Shown here in pieces: positions 25,095-37,246 of a stretch of 64,000 nucleotides of DNA. Numbering within the stretch: position 1 is the first letter of the stretch; each line of letters opens with the position of its first letter. The translations under genes and the position numbers were made by a program. This stretch comes from Aquilaria yunnanensis (Eukaryota; Streptophyta; Magnoliopsida; Malvales; Thymelaeaceae): assembly GCA_039654915.1 (NCBI GenBank), contig CM077599.1:20769501-20833500 (forward strand), given 5' to 3'. The notes under the pieces were generated by a model. The model saw only the letters and a list, made by a program, of their open reading frames with translations. It ran no database searches and was not told the DNA's origin.

Positions 25095-25551
25095 GGAAAA
25101 CTTACAATTACTCCTTAAGGTCTGTCCCAACTTACAGTTTACCCCATTTATTTTTAAAAATCTACACTTTACCCTTTATTTCTTTTACATTGTCCAATAA
25201 CAACTTCTAAAATTATAATTTAAACTATATGATAGTCATTTTTTAATAATTTTAATCTTCAAATTTTTTTTATAGTTAAAATATATTCTAAATTATCAGT
25301 TTTTTTCTTTCTGTAAATGTAATTTTCTTCCTCTAAATACATATCTGCATTTTTTAAAGGTTAGTTAATTGTGAAAAAAATATCAAAAATCTTAAAATTT
25401 CTGAAATATTAATATTAGCTAATTTAAATTAGGGTTTTAAAAGTTGTTGTCAAACACTGTAAAGGAAAACGGAGTAAATTGTAGATTTTTTAAAATAAAA
25501 GAAATAAAGTGTAGGTTAGACCAAACCATAGGGAAATTTTTGTAATTTTTC
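25095..25551. mobile_element. Mutator-like MITE, 457 bp, with target duplication
   Basis: The ends are inverted repeats of about 110 bases starting GGAAAA. CTAAAACATT flanks both sides (25085-25094 and 25552-25561), a 9-10 base target duplication as made by Mutator-like elements. No coding sequence inside. Confidence 0.78.
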
Positions 25552-25561
25552 CTAAAACATT

Positions 25562-26485
25562 TTCCTCATTTGACCGGCGATTGAATTAGTAAGAAAAAAA
25601 TGTCTCCTTTTCCACGGTTTGAGGGCTGATATCAAAGTTTCAAAACTGCGTCTATTTTACCATTTAGTGTCTTAACTATATATTTTTTAAATTATGGGCC
25701 ACACATGTTTTATCTATGAATATGAAAATTTACGAAGGATATCACATAAACTTTTCAGCCTTATTAATTACTTAACCGTTATTAAGAAAATTGTTGCCTC
25801 TATGAGTTTCCAAATTTGAAAAAGTTATACTTCTAGTACTGTAAAATTTCATAAGCTGCCAGTAGAGCATTCAATAGCTTCATGGATACAATTTTGAAAG
25901 TTCAATGAACAAATGAGATTGGTGAAGTTTGATGGACTAAGGAGCATATTTATGAGAGTTTGATGGTCATTTTTTAATTTTATTAGTGCTAGCACCTCTC
26001 ATCATCATCATCATTGTTATTATTATTATTGCGTGCATGACGTCAGGAGTGGCCTCATAATCTCGTTGACCAATATGTGCATTTATTTCTGTTGACATCA
26101 GAGAACCCATACCCATCATTGGTGACTAAGTCCTTATTGAGGAATAACTTTTAAATTACAATTAGAGTTTTAAATAATTTATAAATGGTAGATATGAAAT
26201 CACTTAAGTTAAACATTAAAAATTATTCTTGAATAATTTTTTAAAATTTTAATACTAATTACTAATGATAATGTTAAACAGGGTTTAACTTAAAACTCAA
26301 GACTTTTGAAAGCCTCTAATAAAAAGAAATTGCTTCTCTTCTTCAAAAGTGATCATTATTAACACAAAATTTGGAAGAACATGATACTTCAGAACTCGAC
26401 GGGCTAGTGCCGATTATCGGTTACGATAAATTATCCTAACTGTCTAAAAGTCATCTCAAACGCTAGTGCCAATTTTTGTATAACA
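25562..26485. other. intergenic sequence
   Basis: AT-rich DNA with a short run of CAT/TTA trinucleotides at about 26000-26030. No open frame or repeat boundary I can support. Confidence 0.5.
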
Positions 26486-26490
26486 AAAAG

Positions 26491-27777
26491 TGTTGGATTT
26501 GTTCCAAAGAAAACCTTAATTTTGATGATGACAAATGATGTGTGTTAATATTTTTAATCTTACTTCTTTGGTCAAAATAAGATTAATTAAACTTATGCTT
26601 AATTTCCAAGTATGTTAAGTGTTTATCCAAAAAAATATGGTTTAGAAGTATTGAGGAAAAATTATCTTTGAAAAGAAATTAGTAGGTTATTAACTTAGGT
26701 GATGTTTGATTCAAGTTTTGATGTACCAAATTACAAGTGTTTTGGAATGGTTTTAAGTTTAATCCATTAAAGTCACAGTTTAACAGGTATTTGTTTCACG
26801 TAAGTTTAACTTGCTCCCAAGCTTTACACTTTAACACGTTAAACTGGGTTAATTCGAAGGATAAGTTTCCTGTGAGTTTTCAAGCTTCAGCTGACGCGTT
26901 AAAATTCGGTTTTAACCTGTTAAACTGAAGTCTGAAGGCTTGGGTTCAAATGTCTCAAGTGGCGCGTTTTCAGTCAAAATTTCAAATGGAGCTCGGGCGA
27001 ATCAGAAGACGCCACCTATACACGTCTGGCACGCATTTAATGCTCTGTCTTCAGCTGCTTTTGACCGTTGGAGAGAGAAGTCGAGTTTAACCTGTTAAAC
27101 TCAGGACTTAACGCGAAGTCTGAAACTTGCACAAAAAAACAGAGCAACGGTCACCAGAATTTCAGGAACTTTTCCAAACTTTCCCAGCAGGTTTCCAACG
27201 TCTCTTTGGCCCCCATATGAGTATAAAAACATGGAGAAACACTTTGGAAACAACTCTTGGCAACTAGAAAAGAGAATCAATCATCAAAGAGCTCAAACTT
27301 GATTTTTGCCAAGAGCTTGTGCTTTCACTTGTATATCTAGCTTGAGTGCTATTGTGTGAGCTTATGAGTTTGTAAACATTCAAAGTCTTAGAATCTCTTG
27401 AGTGTAGAGTGGTTTCTAGTGAGCCTTGAAGAAAACTAGAGAGTGGTTTCTAGTGAGCCTTGGAGAAAACTAGAAATTGGTTGGGTATGAACCTTGAAGA
27501 AAACACCATTGTAATCTTGATCAAGAGATAGTGGAGGAATTCTCAAGTGGGCAAGCTTGAGGAGAGGACGTAGACTCCGGTTGGTGGAGTTGAACCTCTA
27601 TAAATCCCGGTGCACTCTTTTCCTTATCCTCATTTATTTACTTGCTTTATTTGAGCTTAATATTACTTGGTTGTTCTTGATCTCTGGTTGAGTGAATTTA
27701 GTTGTAAATTTTAATTTTGCTAAAGTTTTTAAAACAACCAATTCACCCCCCCCCTCTTGGTTGCACTTGGGCCAACA
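26491..27777 (+). mobile_element. solo LTR, 1287 bp, copia-like
   Basis: Begins TGTTGGATTTG, ends CTTGGGCCAACA, and is flanked by AAAAG at 26486-26490 and 27778-27782, a perfect 5-base target duplication. The ending, with CAATTCACC and a C-run before the terminal CCAACA, is typical of long plant copia LTRs (SIRE/Maximus group). There is no internal region, so it is a solo LTR left by recombination. Strand is set by the LTR promoter and the C-rich end. Confidence 0.88.
27222..27228 (+). promoter_or_regulatory. TATA box within the solo LTR
   Basis: TATAAAA precedes ACATGG in the last 560 bases of the LTR, the usual position of a retrotransposon promoter. Confidence 0.5.
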
Positions 27778-27832
27778 AAAAGTATTTCTAAACGGAGCCA
27801 ACTTGCTCCTTACTTTTGTCTCTAGGCAACTA

Positions 27833-30020
27833 TTCATTAAAAAAGAAATTCAGAAGCTAAACAAAAAATTGTACGAAAGGAGTATATAGTTTAGCTTCTG
27901 AATTCTCCATACAATTCTCGCTTCAATAATATTCTAAAATATTATTACTTTGTCTAATATATTTTGGGACATATATGTCTCATTTTATATAAAATTTATA
28001 AGTTTTTAGTGTAACTTTCAGCTAGCTACGTACAATTGCCACAACTCACAGGTTTACGGGCGTCGGAATTGGGTTATTCTAGGCGAAGCTAGTCTCATGT
28101 GAACTGAAGACCCACAACCAATAGATCACAAAGTAGCCATCTTAACAGTTTTTTTTCTTCATTTTATTCAGGAAAAAAGAGAAGATAAAGGAAGTAAATT
28201 ATCCATATAAAACTTGCCCAGCTACCTCATTGCCACTAGATAGTTTGCCTGGAAACAACCACACAGACACAAGACACAAGAAGCTAACTTAGAAGTGCGC
28301 TCATACGTGAGAGGTGAGGAGCTAAAACCAGCTAAATTGGCAATTTTACCACTATTTCTTTTATAGGCAAATTTGACATGAATGCTTTTATCATGGACAA
28401 TTTTACTTTTTATCATGGACAATTTTGCTATTGGCTGTTAAATAGTAGAAATATTCTATTTATTCATAGAATATTTCATGACACATCTTTTGAACTAGTC
28501 CCTAAAAGTTTTCTCTTTAATATCTAGCTACCCAAATCTTTCACAACACTTAAATGAGTCAAAACTTTGTGTTTGATCTCGTATCTTCACTGCTAAGTCT
28601 TCTTGTTTTCACATTCCTTATTATCACAGAGCAACTCTTCATTGCCGCTGCTATCGATATTTTATTTTAAAACTCCAGTGCCTTTGGATTTAGCTCATCT
28701 GCATCAATTGAATCTTGTTTGATCGGGTTTGTTCTAAAAAATATTCCGTGAGCGTTTAGAGATATTTAAAAGAGTGGAGGAAATACCAATGGTAGAAATG
28801 ATGGACGAAAGTGAAAGGTACAAGAGTTTGTTGGAGTAAAGACGATAGTGAAAATGATAAATTTGAAAACTTAGGAGCCCGGGTGGCACATTAAGAAAAC
28901 TTGATTTTTTATTTATTTATTTTTTTCACATTTTCTACATGGATGGCAAATGTGCAACCTTTGAAAAGATTAATGACAAATTTACCTGTACAAAAATTAA
29001 AAGTAAAATTACTCTACCCTATAATTTAGTCACAAATTTAACTTTTTTACCTAGAAAAATAGGAAAATGATGGGATGCCAAGACTAATACGCAAGCTCAA
29101 GGCTGCTGATTTTCTTTTCCTTTTTTTTTTTTTTTTGAAAAAAAACACCGAGATGAGTACAGTGATTGGATTTTGGACTTGCTCAAAATTTTCATTGCCT
29201 AAATATCGGTATTACTAGGTATGTTGTATTTTGTAAATTTTATATATATTGCACTATATACTATTACCATTTTTGTAAAAAAATACTACAATATTATTTT
29301 ATGATAAAATACTTCAAATAATTTTTTTGCACCTTTTATATGTATTCTAATTTTTTCATCATAATTTCTCAAATAAAAATAAAATATATATGAAAGATAA
29401 TATTTATAGTAAAAAATATAAATAATGGAATATATAGAATAAAATAAATACTATCCAGCAAAAAAATCAATTTATTTATACATTTGTAGATTAGATTTTG
29501 TTTGCAAATTATGCACGAATTATAATAATTTTCAAATCTAAATTATGTTGACATTATTTGTAAATTAAATATTATTTATAAATAAAAAACTAATATCTAT
29601 GTCAAAATGTGCATTGATTATATTTTAATAGTTTACGTATTTATGTATAATATTTTGATGTAAAACGAAAATATAAAAATAGCTCATATATGCAGTGTGA
29701 AAAACCAAATGTCACAACATATACAATGTAAAATTTCACTGCTTTCTAACAAAATGCACATAAAATGCGAGCGGTATACGAAACACCTCAAAATTCTGCA
29801 CTACATCATAATATTTCGTGCAAAAAGTGATAAAATATAAAAATATTTATTTGTTGGATATTTTGCACTATAATTTGCAGTATATGGCAAAATTGAAGAT
29901 ATTGATTGCAACATACACATTCACCACCTTTAACACTTGTGTCCAGCTCACTCCATTGATATGAACTTCCGCATATGGTTGTCAGTGATTTCAACTGCCA
30001 TGATGCCAATGACTCGTACG
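27833..30020. repeat. duplicated copy (A) of the 3' flank of the HMA-like gene, expanded
   Basis: Three blocks (about 27840-28150, 29040-29180 and 29890-30015) match, in order and orientation, the sequence at 30600-31400 next to the HMA-like gene. Shared phrases include CTTCAATAATATTCTAAAAT, ACCAATAGATCACAAA, TTGGACTTGCTCAAAATTTT and CAGCTCACTCCATTGATAT. Copy A is longer because about 890 and 700 bases of AT-rich DNA separate the blocks. The final block reaches the last codons of the gene, so the copy may include its 3' end. An open frame at 29806-30009 on the minus strand is part of this decayed copy. Confidence 0.75.
27847..27904. repeat. perfect 16-base hairpin
   Basis: AATTCAGAAGCTAAAC at 27847-27862 pairs exactly with GTTTAGCTTCTGAATT at 27889-27904 around a 26-base loop. 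In duplicate copy B the stem has decayed. Confidence 0.7.
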
Positions 30021-30599
30021 TAAATTTCCACTCCTTTCACAAACCCTATAATTTTCTACAATTCTAACCTTGATTTTGATTCTGGTCTTCAACTCTTATT
30101 CCCCGAATTCAACCGTGTTTTACATCATCTGATTTTGTGCACCTTTTTGCCGCATCATCCTCATTTGATGGGATATTTCTCATTTCAAACAGCATATTCT
30201 TCAAGCTAACAAGCAATGGTCCGTTTTAAATATTAGTGAGCTTTTGCCCGAAAAAGCAATAGTGGCATTTTTTGAGTTATCGTCAAAAACTGTAGTGGGT
30301 TCTTCGCTATGTTGGCCTATAATCAAATAATGGAATTCTAAATTTTCCCCTTTAAGAACACTTCATACTCACGCCAATAAAGCATTTGCTAGTAATGCAG
30401 ATTGCTGTTGGTATATGAGAACATCAATCAGTATGACCATTAGGGATTAATGTTAAAAGCTGTGTAATACTAACTTTCGCTAGAAGTTTGGAGAAATTAT
30501 TTTAACTGTAAAAAAAATTATTTTAAAATCTAACACAGATTACAAAAAGTAGTAAAATGGGGCCGTTCACTTGCTTATTGCTCTTTTATTGAGTTTATA
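30021..30599. other. intergenic sequence between the duplicated blocks
   Basis: Unique AT-rich sequence with no recognisable gene or repeat. Confidence 0.45.
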
Positions 30600-31400
30600 T
30601 GGTAATTATTCATCAAAGAAAAAAAAATTAGAAGTTATACAGAAAATTGTTCAAAAGAAGTAAATAGTTTAACTTGTGAATTCTCCATAAAATTTTGCTT
30701 CAATAATATTCTAAAATATCACTTGGTCTAATTTATTTTGGACATAAATTACAGGCTCTTTAGTGCAACTTTCAACAGGCCACAATGTCACAACTCACAG
30801 GTTCATGAGAATAGGAACCAGGAGTTGGGAACCACCAAAGCTATAGCCTAGTACTCATGATGTTGTGATTGTTATCATGAGATCCAATATTCTATTCTCC
30901 ACTTCCCCTCGCCTCTATCCTCCCCAAAAAAAAAAAAAAAAAAGAGGCAAGGAATGGGGTTATTCTAGGTGAAGCTAGGTTCCAGTGAAGTTAAGACCAG
31001 CAACCAATAGATCACAAATCAATCATCTTAACGGTTATAATTAATAACTTTACATGTATGACTTAAAAACATATGTTCACTGTAGAATGACCCGCAGGAA
31101 CGATTTTAACAGTGTTTTCAAAATGTAGACAACCAATTTATCCGAACTGACTAATTTAGATACAAAAAGAGGGAAATGATGAGTTGGCCAAGTTTAATGC
31201 TCAAGTTCAAGACTCCTGGTTTTCTTTTTTTTTTTTTTTGTTTTTTGAAGAAAAAACTTGGACTTGCTCAAAATTTTGATTGCAACATAAAAATTTGACA
31301 CCGTTACTTGTATTCAGCTCACTCCATTGATATCAACATACGCAGATGGTTATTGGCGATTTCAACTGCCATATGCCGATGACCTGTACACATTTTTTAG
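30600..31400. repeat. copy (B) of the duplicated block, next to and overlapping the HMA-like gene
   Basis: Partner of 27833-30020. Relative to copy A it carries an extra segment of about 130 bases at 30830-30950 that ends in an A-run. It runs into the last codons of the gene at 31362. Confidence 0.7.
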
Positions 31401-33929
31401 CATCAAGATCTGCACATGAACCTCAGGAAACGCAGTTTCAATGCAGTAGCAAAATGCCAAGAATCTCAGCCTTTCTTGGGGAGATAAACACAGAAAGGAG
31501 ATGTACCTATACAGGACATCTTCTTCGTCCTGGAAACTCAAGTTCAATGTTTGCAACTTGAATCCTGCACCCTGTATTATCTCAACTAGACTGGAAGCCA
31601 CCCCTGTAGCTTGAATTGTTGTCTGTTTCGTTAGCTGAAACAGGTCAGGTAAATGTTATTGCCTGTACATGAATACCCATAATTTAGGTTGAGAGTACAA
31701 ACAAAATAGACAATATATTTAGGAAAACACAGATAAACAACTCTTCAGAAATGTGAGTATCTGCGCACTACTATAATCTAATTCTTGACACCAGCAGCCT
31801 CATTGGAGCTAACATTCCTTCTCTCCCTTCACTTTAGTTGCATTTGATACTTTATTTCTCCCAAAAAAGATCGTATTTCTGATCATCCAATTCAACGGTT
31901 GTTTACAAACAGAAGATGGAGTTCGATAAGCATGACATATAATTTTTCCTATTTTATTTTTTTTAAAGAGCACAAACAATCTCAATGTGTAACATTCTTT
32001 TGAGAACAGAGAGAGAAGTCAATGTTCATTTGTGCTCTCAAATTGTTACATTCTTTTGAAAGCAGAGAGATAATATTCACTGGCGAATTCCTTCAGGTTG
32101 TTGTGTAATTTGCCCATTTCTCAATCTCAAATAACACTTGATAGATAAGACAAGCCGCGATGAAAAACACATGCCATAATGGAGTGGGAGAAAATAAGTG
32201 TTGACATTCTGATGTGGCATTGAAATCTTAAATAACTATGAACGTAAACAAGGGGCGATTTTTTGGTTCGGAGGGGGCACCAATTTCCATAAACATGAAT
32301 GCATACCTCAACTGTAGCAATGCCTTCAATCACTTGAACATTTAAATCAGTAACCCCATCAGCTGCCTGCATGATAAAAATGAATCGGTCAACATTAGAA
32401 CATCCTTGTTTCCAATGACATGGATGAATGTGAAAATAATATTGAAAAAATTTCATCCTATGTTTTCAGTGCAAGGGCAACAGCATGAACTCAGGAAAAC
32501 CTTCCTCTCCCTGATTCTCAGAATCAGTTCAATGTCAAGACCATCAAACTGCTAATGTGAATGCAGGACTATCTATCACTTCCAGTTTAGTTCTGGTAAA
32601 AGACTACAAACTGCTTATGCTTAAATTTTCATGTAATTCCTCAGCATGCCTCCTTCCTCTTAGGGTCAATTCAGTTCACAATCCAAAAGCGAAGGGACTA
32701 TTAGCAATCAGTAGGATCAGCATGTCTTTTTTATGGGTATTCTAATGCATGAGATAATTACATTTTCTCTCCTCTTCATCATGACATTGCCATGGAAGTT
32801 TTATCCTTATTATAGAATGAGACAACACCAGAAATAGGAAAAACAAGATGAAAAAATGCCTTTTTCCTTGTGGTAAAAAGGTTATCCCTTTGCATAGCAG
32901 ACTAAGATTTCATTGATACATAATTTAGAACCAAAAAGAATCAAAACGAAAACTAAAACCAAAACTGAACAGACGACTGAATTGCTCTTACCTGCAAGGC
33001 TTTTGTTACTTTAGGAATTTCTGTTTCATTTAACACTCCGTCTGCCTTCAAAACATTCAAGGTTAATCGTGATTCAACCATTATCCAGAAGATAAGTATA
33101 TACGAAAATGAATTCTCTGGACAAGCAGAATATAGGGGAAAAACTTTATGGAAAATATTGAAACAAAACAACGCATATACATAGCAAATTGGAAAAGAAA
33201 ACCCCGAGTCTCCTGTGGTAATGTGATTATTTTTACCTTTCACCTAAGGTGCAAAAGCACAGATGCTCACACAATGTCTTTTAATTGAACAGAACTAAAC
33301 ACAATTAACAAGAATTAAGTGAGAAAAAAAGGCAGCAATATGCCAGTTCATTTTGATAAGGAACAAGCTGAACATGTTGGTGATCTTGATCAGACTACTT
33401 CCAGAAATGAAGTTCTACCAAGAAGTCGTCAAGGCAAAGCAAATGGAACGGAACAAATTCCAGGCTCCAGCTAATGTCAGTTTCTATTTTCAAACAATAC
33501 CTTAATCTATCGACTTATGTACTAGTTAACAACAATTTGAAGAAAGCACATGCCTAATTTGACCAAGCATTGTCGCAAAAAAGAATAAATTACGGAAAAG
33601 AAGAGAAATTAAACCTGGAAGAACATGTTGAGCGTATCGGAAGGAGAGACGGGGACGAAGACCTGATCTTGTTCCTCGGAAGACACCGGTTCTTGCCCGG
33701 CTTCGTCTTGTTCAGTGACCATGCTTTCTTCTTCAGAAGACCTCAGTTTCTTTATCCGGTAACAACTTCTCTTCTTGTCGAGGCTAAACGCCGAACTCCA
33801 GAGAGAACCGCCGCCGCAGCTTTTGGGCCTGAATCGGACGCAATTAGGAGAGCAAGCAAGGTCGCGGGAGGTGAAATTGGTGGCACCGATCGAGTGTACA
33901 AGAGATGAAAATGCTGAAAGCGTCGCCAT
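31362..33929 (-). CDS. probable plastid protein with HMA-like fold, 4 exons, function unknown
   Basis: Exons (high to low): 33929-33615, 33045-32992, 32366-32307, 31634-31362; GT-AG introns, 233 residues. The first 45 or so residues are rich in Ser, Arg and Thr with few acidic residues, as in chloroplast transit peptides. An acidic linker (SSEEQDQVFVPVSP) follows. The segment ADGVLNETEIPKVTKAL, AADGVTDLNVQVIEGIATVE and TGVASSLVEIIQGAGFKL reads as the beta-alpha-beta-beta-alpha pattern of heavy-metal-associated domains: helix, then strand with G-I-A-T-V, then helix. The CxxC metal ligands are absent, so metal binding is doubtful. The last exon is least certain: after FQDEEDVL the frame continues about 38 residues that look less conserved, and a donor-like GTACATC lies just after YR, so the true end may differ. 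Specific function unknown. Confidence 0.8.
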
Positions 33930-34000
33930 TTCCGTACCACGTTATCTGAAACTGAAAGTTTGACACAGAATTGGAGCGATAAATGAAGCTGCGGTTGGCG

Positions 34001-35057
34001 GAGGTGGGAGAAGGGTCCCGAAGGGCCGGGCACGGACCGGGTTAAGGCGGTCCGGTTCCGAGCTTTCCTTACCTGGGACTGGCCCAGGTCTGTGCCGGGC
34101 CTGGTCTATGCCAGATTTTTTTTTTAAAAAAATATTTTTATAACTTAGTTTTGGATTTAATATTTGTTTTTAAAGTAAAATACCACTACCGATATAATTT
34201 TTATTAAGTAAAAAATCCAAATAACACTTACAATTAACTTGAACATATCTTATATCTTGAAATGGCGAAACGTTCAAAAAATTAATGAAAATTAAAACCT
34301 ATGATATGTGATTAATATTATAGTCAGATAAAATTCAAAATTAAACGTAAGAAGGAAAAAAAAAATCAAGCATCGCCATCCAATAGGATGCTACCTCATC
34401 TTCAGAGCTCTTTTAGTCTTGCTTCCTAAGTGTAGTAAGGCCTCAATCTTTGTTACATACGTAGATTTCCACTACCTCCGGTATCAATTTTGATCGTTTA
34501 TTAGATATTATCTATTTCTTTACACTAAAAGCTGCCTTGGATACCATGGTGAAGACCAGAACTGCGAGAATCTCCTGGGCGATAATCGACAATATCAGAA
34601 ACTTTGATTTCTTTTGTTTCCACTACTCTAATATGTCAATGTTGCTTGGCTCGAATGACATGTTAAGGTAGTCATGGACCTCAGTTAAATCGGAAGCCAT
34701 CAGATGGGGACGTTTGAGCATTTGGAGGACCAGGTTGAATCTTGATGAGATTGATCTCCTAAAAAGCTCGGTTTGAGTAATTTCGGATATTACTTTATTT
34801 GAATGTTTTTCACAATATAACTTGCACAAAGAATGCAAGTGCTTGGAATTAGTGGCAGAGTGACTGTGCTTGGGCTGAGCCAATCTCAATCTTGGGCGAG
34901 GTCTGCGCCAATTTTTTTGTATGTGATTTGGGTATTGTTGTCCAAAACTGGGTCTTCCTTTTTCTTGAAGCCTTTACATGCCCTACATCAAAGCCGGGTT
35001 TGACACCAAGTCAATCCTAGTCTGGGCCAGGTCGAACCGGCCCAACTCCCACCTCTA
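34001..35057 (-). mobile_element. degenerate hAT transposon
   Basis: Both ends carry GAGGTGGGAG in inverted orientation (34001-34010; inverted at 35045-35054) next to GGGCCGG-rich terminal sequence seen in many plant hAT elements. The interior encodes a hAT dimerisation-domain remnant on the minus strand. No 8-base target duplication was recognised, so exact ends are approximate. The left end is about 70 bases upstream of the HMA-like start codon. Confidence 0.65.
34512..34889 (-). pseudogene. hAT transposase C-terminal dimerisation domain, with stop
   Basis: The minus strand reads VHDYLNMSFEPSNIDILE, a stop codon, then WKQKKSKFLILSIIAQEILA and MVSKAAFSV. The hAT family consensus is FDILEWW...FP.LS.IARDVLAIPVSTVASESAFS; the match covers the whole motif. 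A TAG replaces the first Trp of EWW. A second stop follows the KK after SV. Dead copy; only the C-terminal part is recognisable. Confidence 0.85.
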
Positions 35058-35193
35058 ACGATAGGTAAGCCGCTTTCTTTCTGAAAATAATTGGGATTAA
35101 TGTATTTAGTACCTGAACTTTGAAAAAATTTCTAATCATTCCCAATAGTCAACGAGTGGGGTCACTAGGATTCGATACTTCCATTCCTACCAA

Positions 35194-35299
35194 GGTTTTA
35201 AATCTTGTTCCGCATGTAGTGCCATTTTTTCAGTGGTACGGCACGGTACTAGTATTGTATCATCGTGTCTCGAATATATCAATTATATATTATAATATC

Positions 35300-35335
<36 letters not shown>

Positions 35336-35682
35336 ATATGAACATATAAAAAATAACAACTATTTAAAATATGAAGGTGTAAAGTATATATGACATGTAT
35401 CTAGATTTTTTTAAACATAAATATATTTACAAAATAAAAAATATTACTTTGAGAGGCATAGAAGAAATAAAATACAAATTATTTTAAATATTACAAGAAA
35501 TTTGTTATACAAATATTCAATCAAACATAAAAATTATATATTTTACTTAAAAAATATCAAAATTAAGAAAAAAAATAAAAAGGGTGCATTTTCCATGTCT
35601 CATACCATTTTTCTCATCTCGTACCACTTTTCATGACCGGTACAAGATGGTATTAGTCGATACAGTATGAGATTTAAAACCA
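35194..35682. mobile_element. terminal-inverted-repeat element, about 490 bp
   Basis: GGTTTTAAATCT at the left and its inverse AGATTTAAAACC at the right begin imperfect terminal repeats of about 50 bases (GGTACGGCACGG facing CCGGTACAAGATGG). Interior AT-rich with a (TG)n run. No coding. Confidence 0.55.
35303..35334. repeat. (TG)n microsatellite
   Basis: About 16 uninterrupted TG units. Confidence 0.95.
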
Positions 35683-36136
35683 TGATTCCGACTCTTCTTC
35701 CCCAATACAATTAAATAAAAGAAAAAATACTGGTCAAAGAGTCATTGGGCAGAGGCAAATTTGGAAGAGTTTATCTTACCAATGAAGTTAAGGACCATTT
35801 TCTCCCCCCCCCCCCCCTCGCATCTTTTTTTTTTTTTTATTTAGCTAGAAAATTTGAACAATTAGTGCTAAATCTTGGGGATATTCATTTTCTACAAACT
35901 ACTTTAAATTCTTATAGATATATTGAATTAATTGGTGGGAATTGCTTTTTTTTTTTTCTAGACCAAAACATATTGTAGTGTTGAAGGGGCTTTTCAAAGG
36001 TCTAAATCGAGAGAAATACATGGTCTAGAAACTAGTTGAAGATAGAGCTGGGCATAAAAAACCAGCCTTCACCATCGACTTAGTTGCTTTCTCACAAATG
36101 ATGAATTTGCAAACTCAACTATGCATGTGTGCCTTA
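35683..36136. other. intergenic sequence with homopolymers
   Basis: Includes a C-run of about 15 at 35803-35817, then a T-run. No gene recognised. Confidence 0.5.
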
Positions 36137-37191
36137 CACTACTAAAAAAGGTGATTTAGCAACGGTAAAATTAGTGACGGCTAAAATTAGTCACTAAATA
36201 AAGACAGCAACATTCACTACAAGTTTTGTGAAAGTTTAGTGACAACTGTCTGTTGCTAAGATTTAGCAATGATTTGCTTAGTGATTGTTTGCCCTCACTA
36301 AAATCTAAAAAATTAATGACGGTTAGACTTTGCTAAGTCTCTGCCAAATTTTGCCACATGTAGCCCTTGCTAAAAGCCAATGAAATAGATACAGCAGGCC
36401 CTCACTAAAGTATGCCCCAATTAAAAATGACTTACCCTCGCTAGTTGCGTGTAAGCTCTTGTTGGTTAGTCATTTTTTAAGCTAATTTGACATATTCTTT
36501 AACCTAGAAAACCTTTTCTAATATATGTAATGCAGTGGAGATGTATACATAAAAGTTCAACGAAAGTTTAGCGAGGGCAAGAGATTGGCGATGTTTTGCC
36601 TTCATTAATATCCTAAACACTGTAGCAAGAACTTATAGTTATTTCAATTTAGGTTAAAAATATAGATTATAATTTAGGTTAAAAAATTTATTCATCTAAA
36701 TTATTTTTCTAGAAAAGAAAAAAGAGAAGCGAAAATCTTTTGAATTTCAACTTATTTTTTTTTTCCATGCCTTAGGAATATTAATTTTTTTGATCAATAA
36801 TCATAATATTAGTGATTTGTATATAGAAAATGACCTTAAATAAAATTCATACTTCATTTATAAAAAAAAAATGAATGAATAAAGTTTTAAAAATGATGGT
36901 TAATAGTAGTGACGGCTTGCTATCGTTAACTTAGCGAAGGTTAGACATCACTAGCACACATTTTAGTGACAGCTAACCGTCACTAAAATATGGCCAGAGT
37001 TAGTGACAGTTTACCCTGACTAAATGATCATATGTTAGAAACGGCTAACTGTCACTAAATTGTGCCTATAATTAATCACGATTTACCCTCGCTAGTGTTC
37101 ATGGATTAACGACAGCTAATCGTCGCTAAGTATGGTCAGAGTTCGTGATCGCTTGCCCTCGCTAATTAACTATTAACTTATTTACCATTTT

Positions 37192-37246
<55 letters not shown>

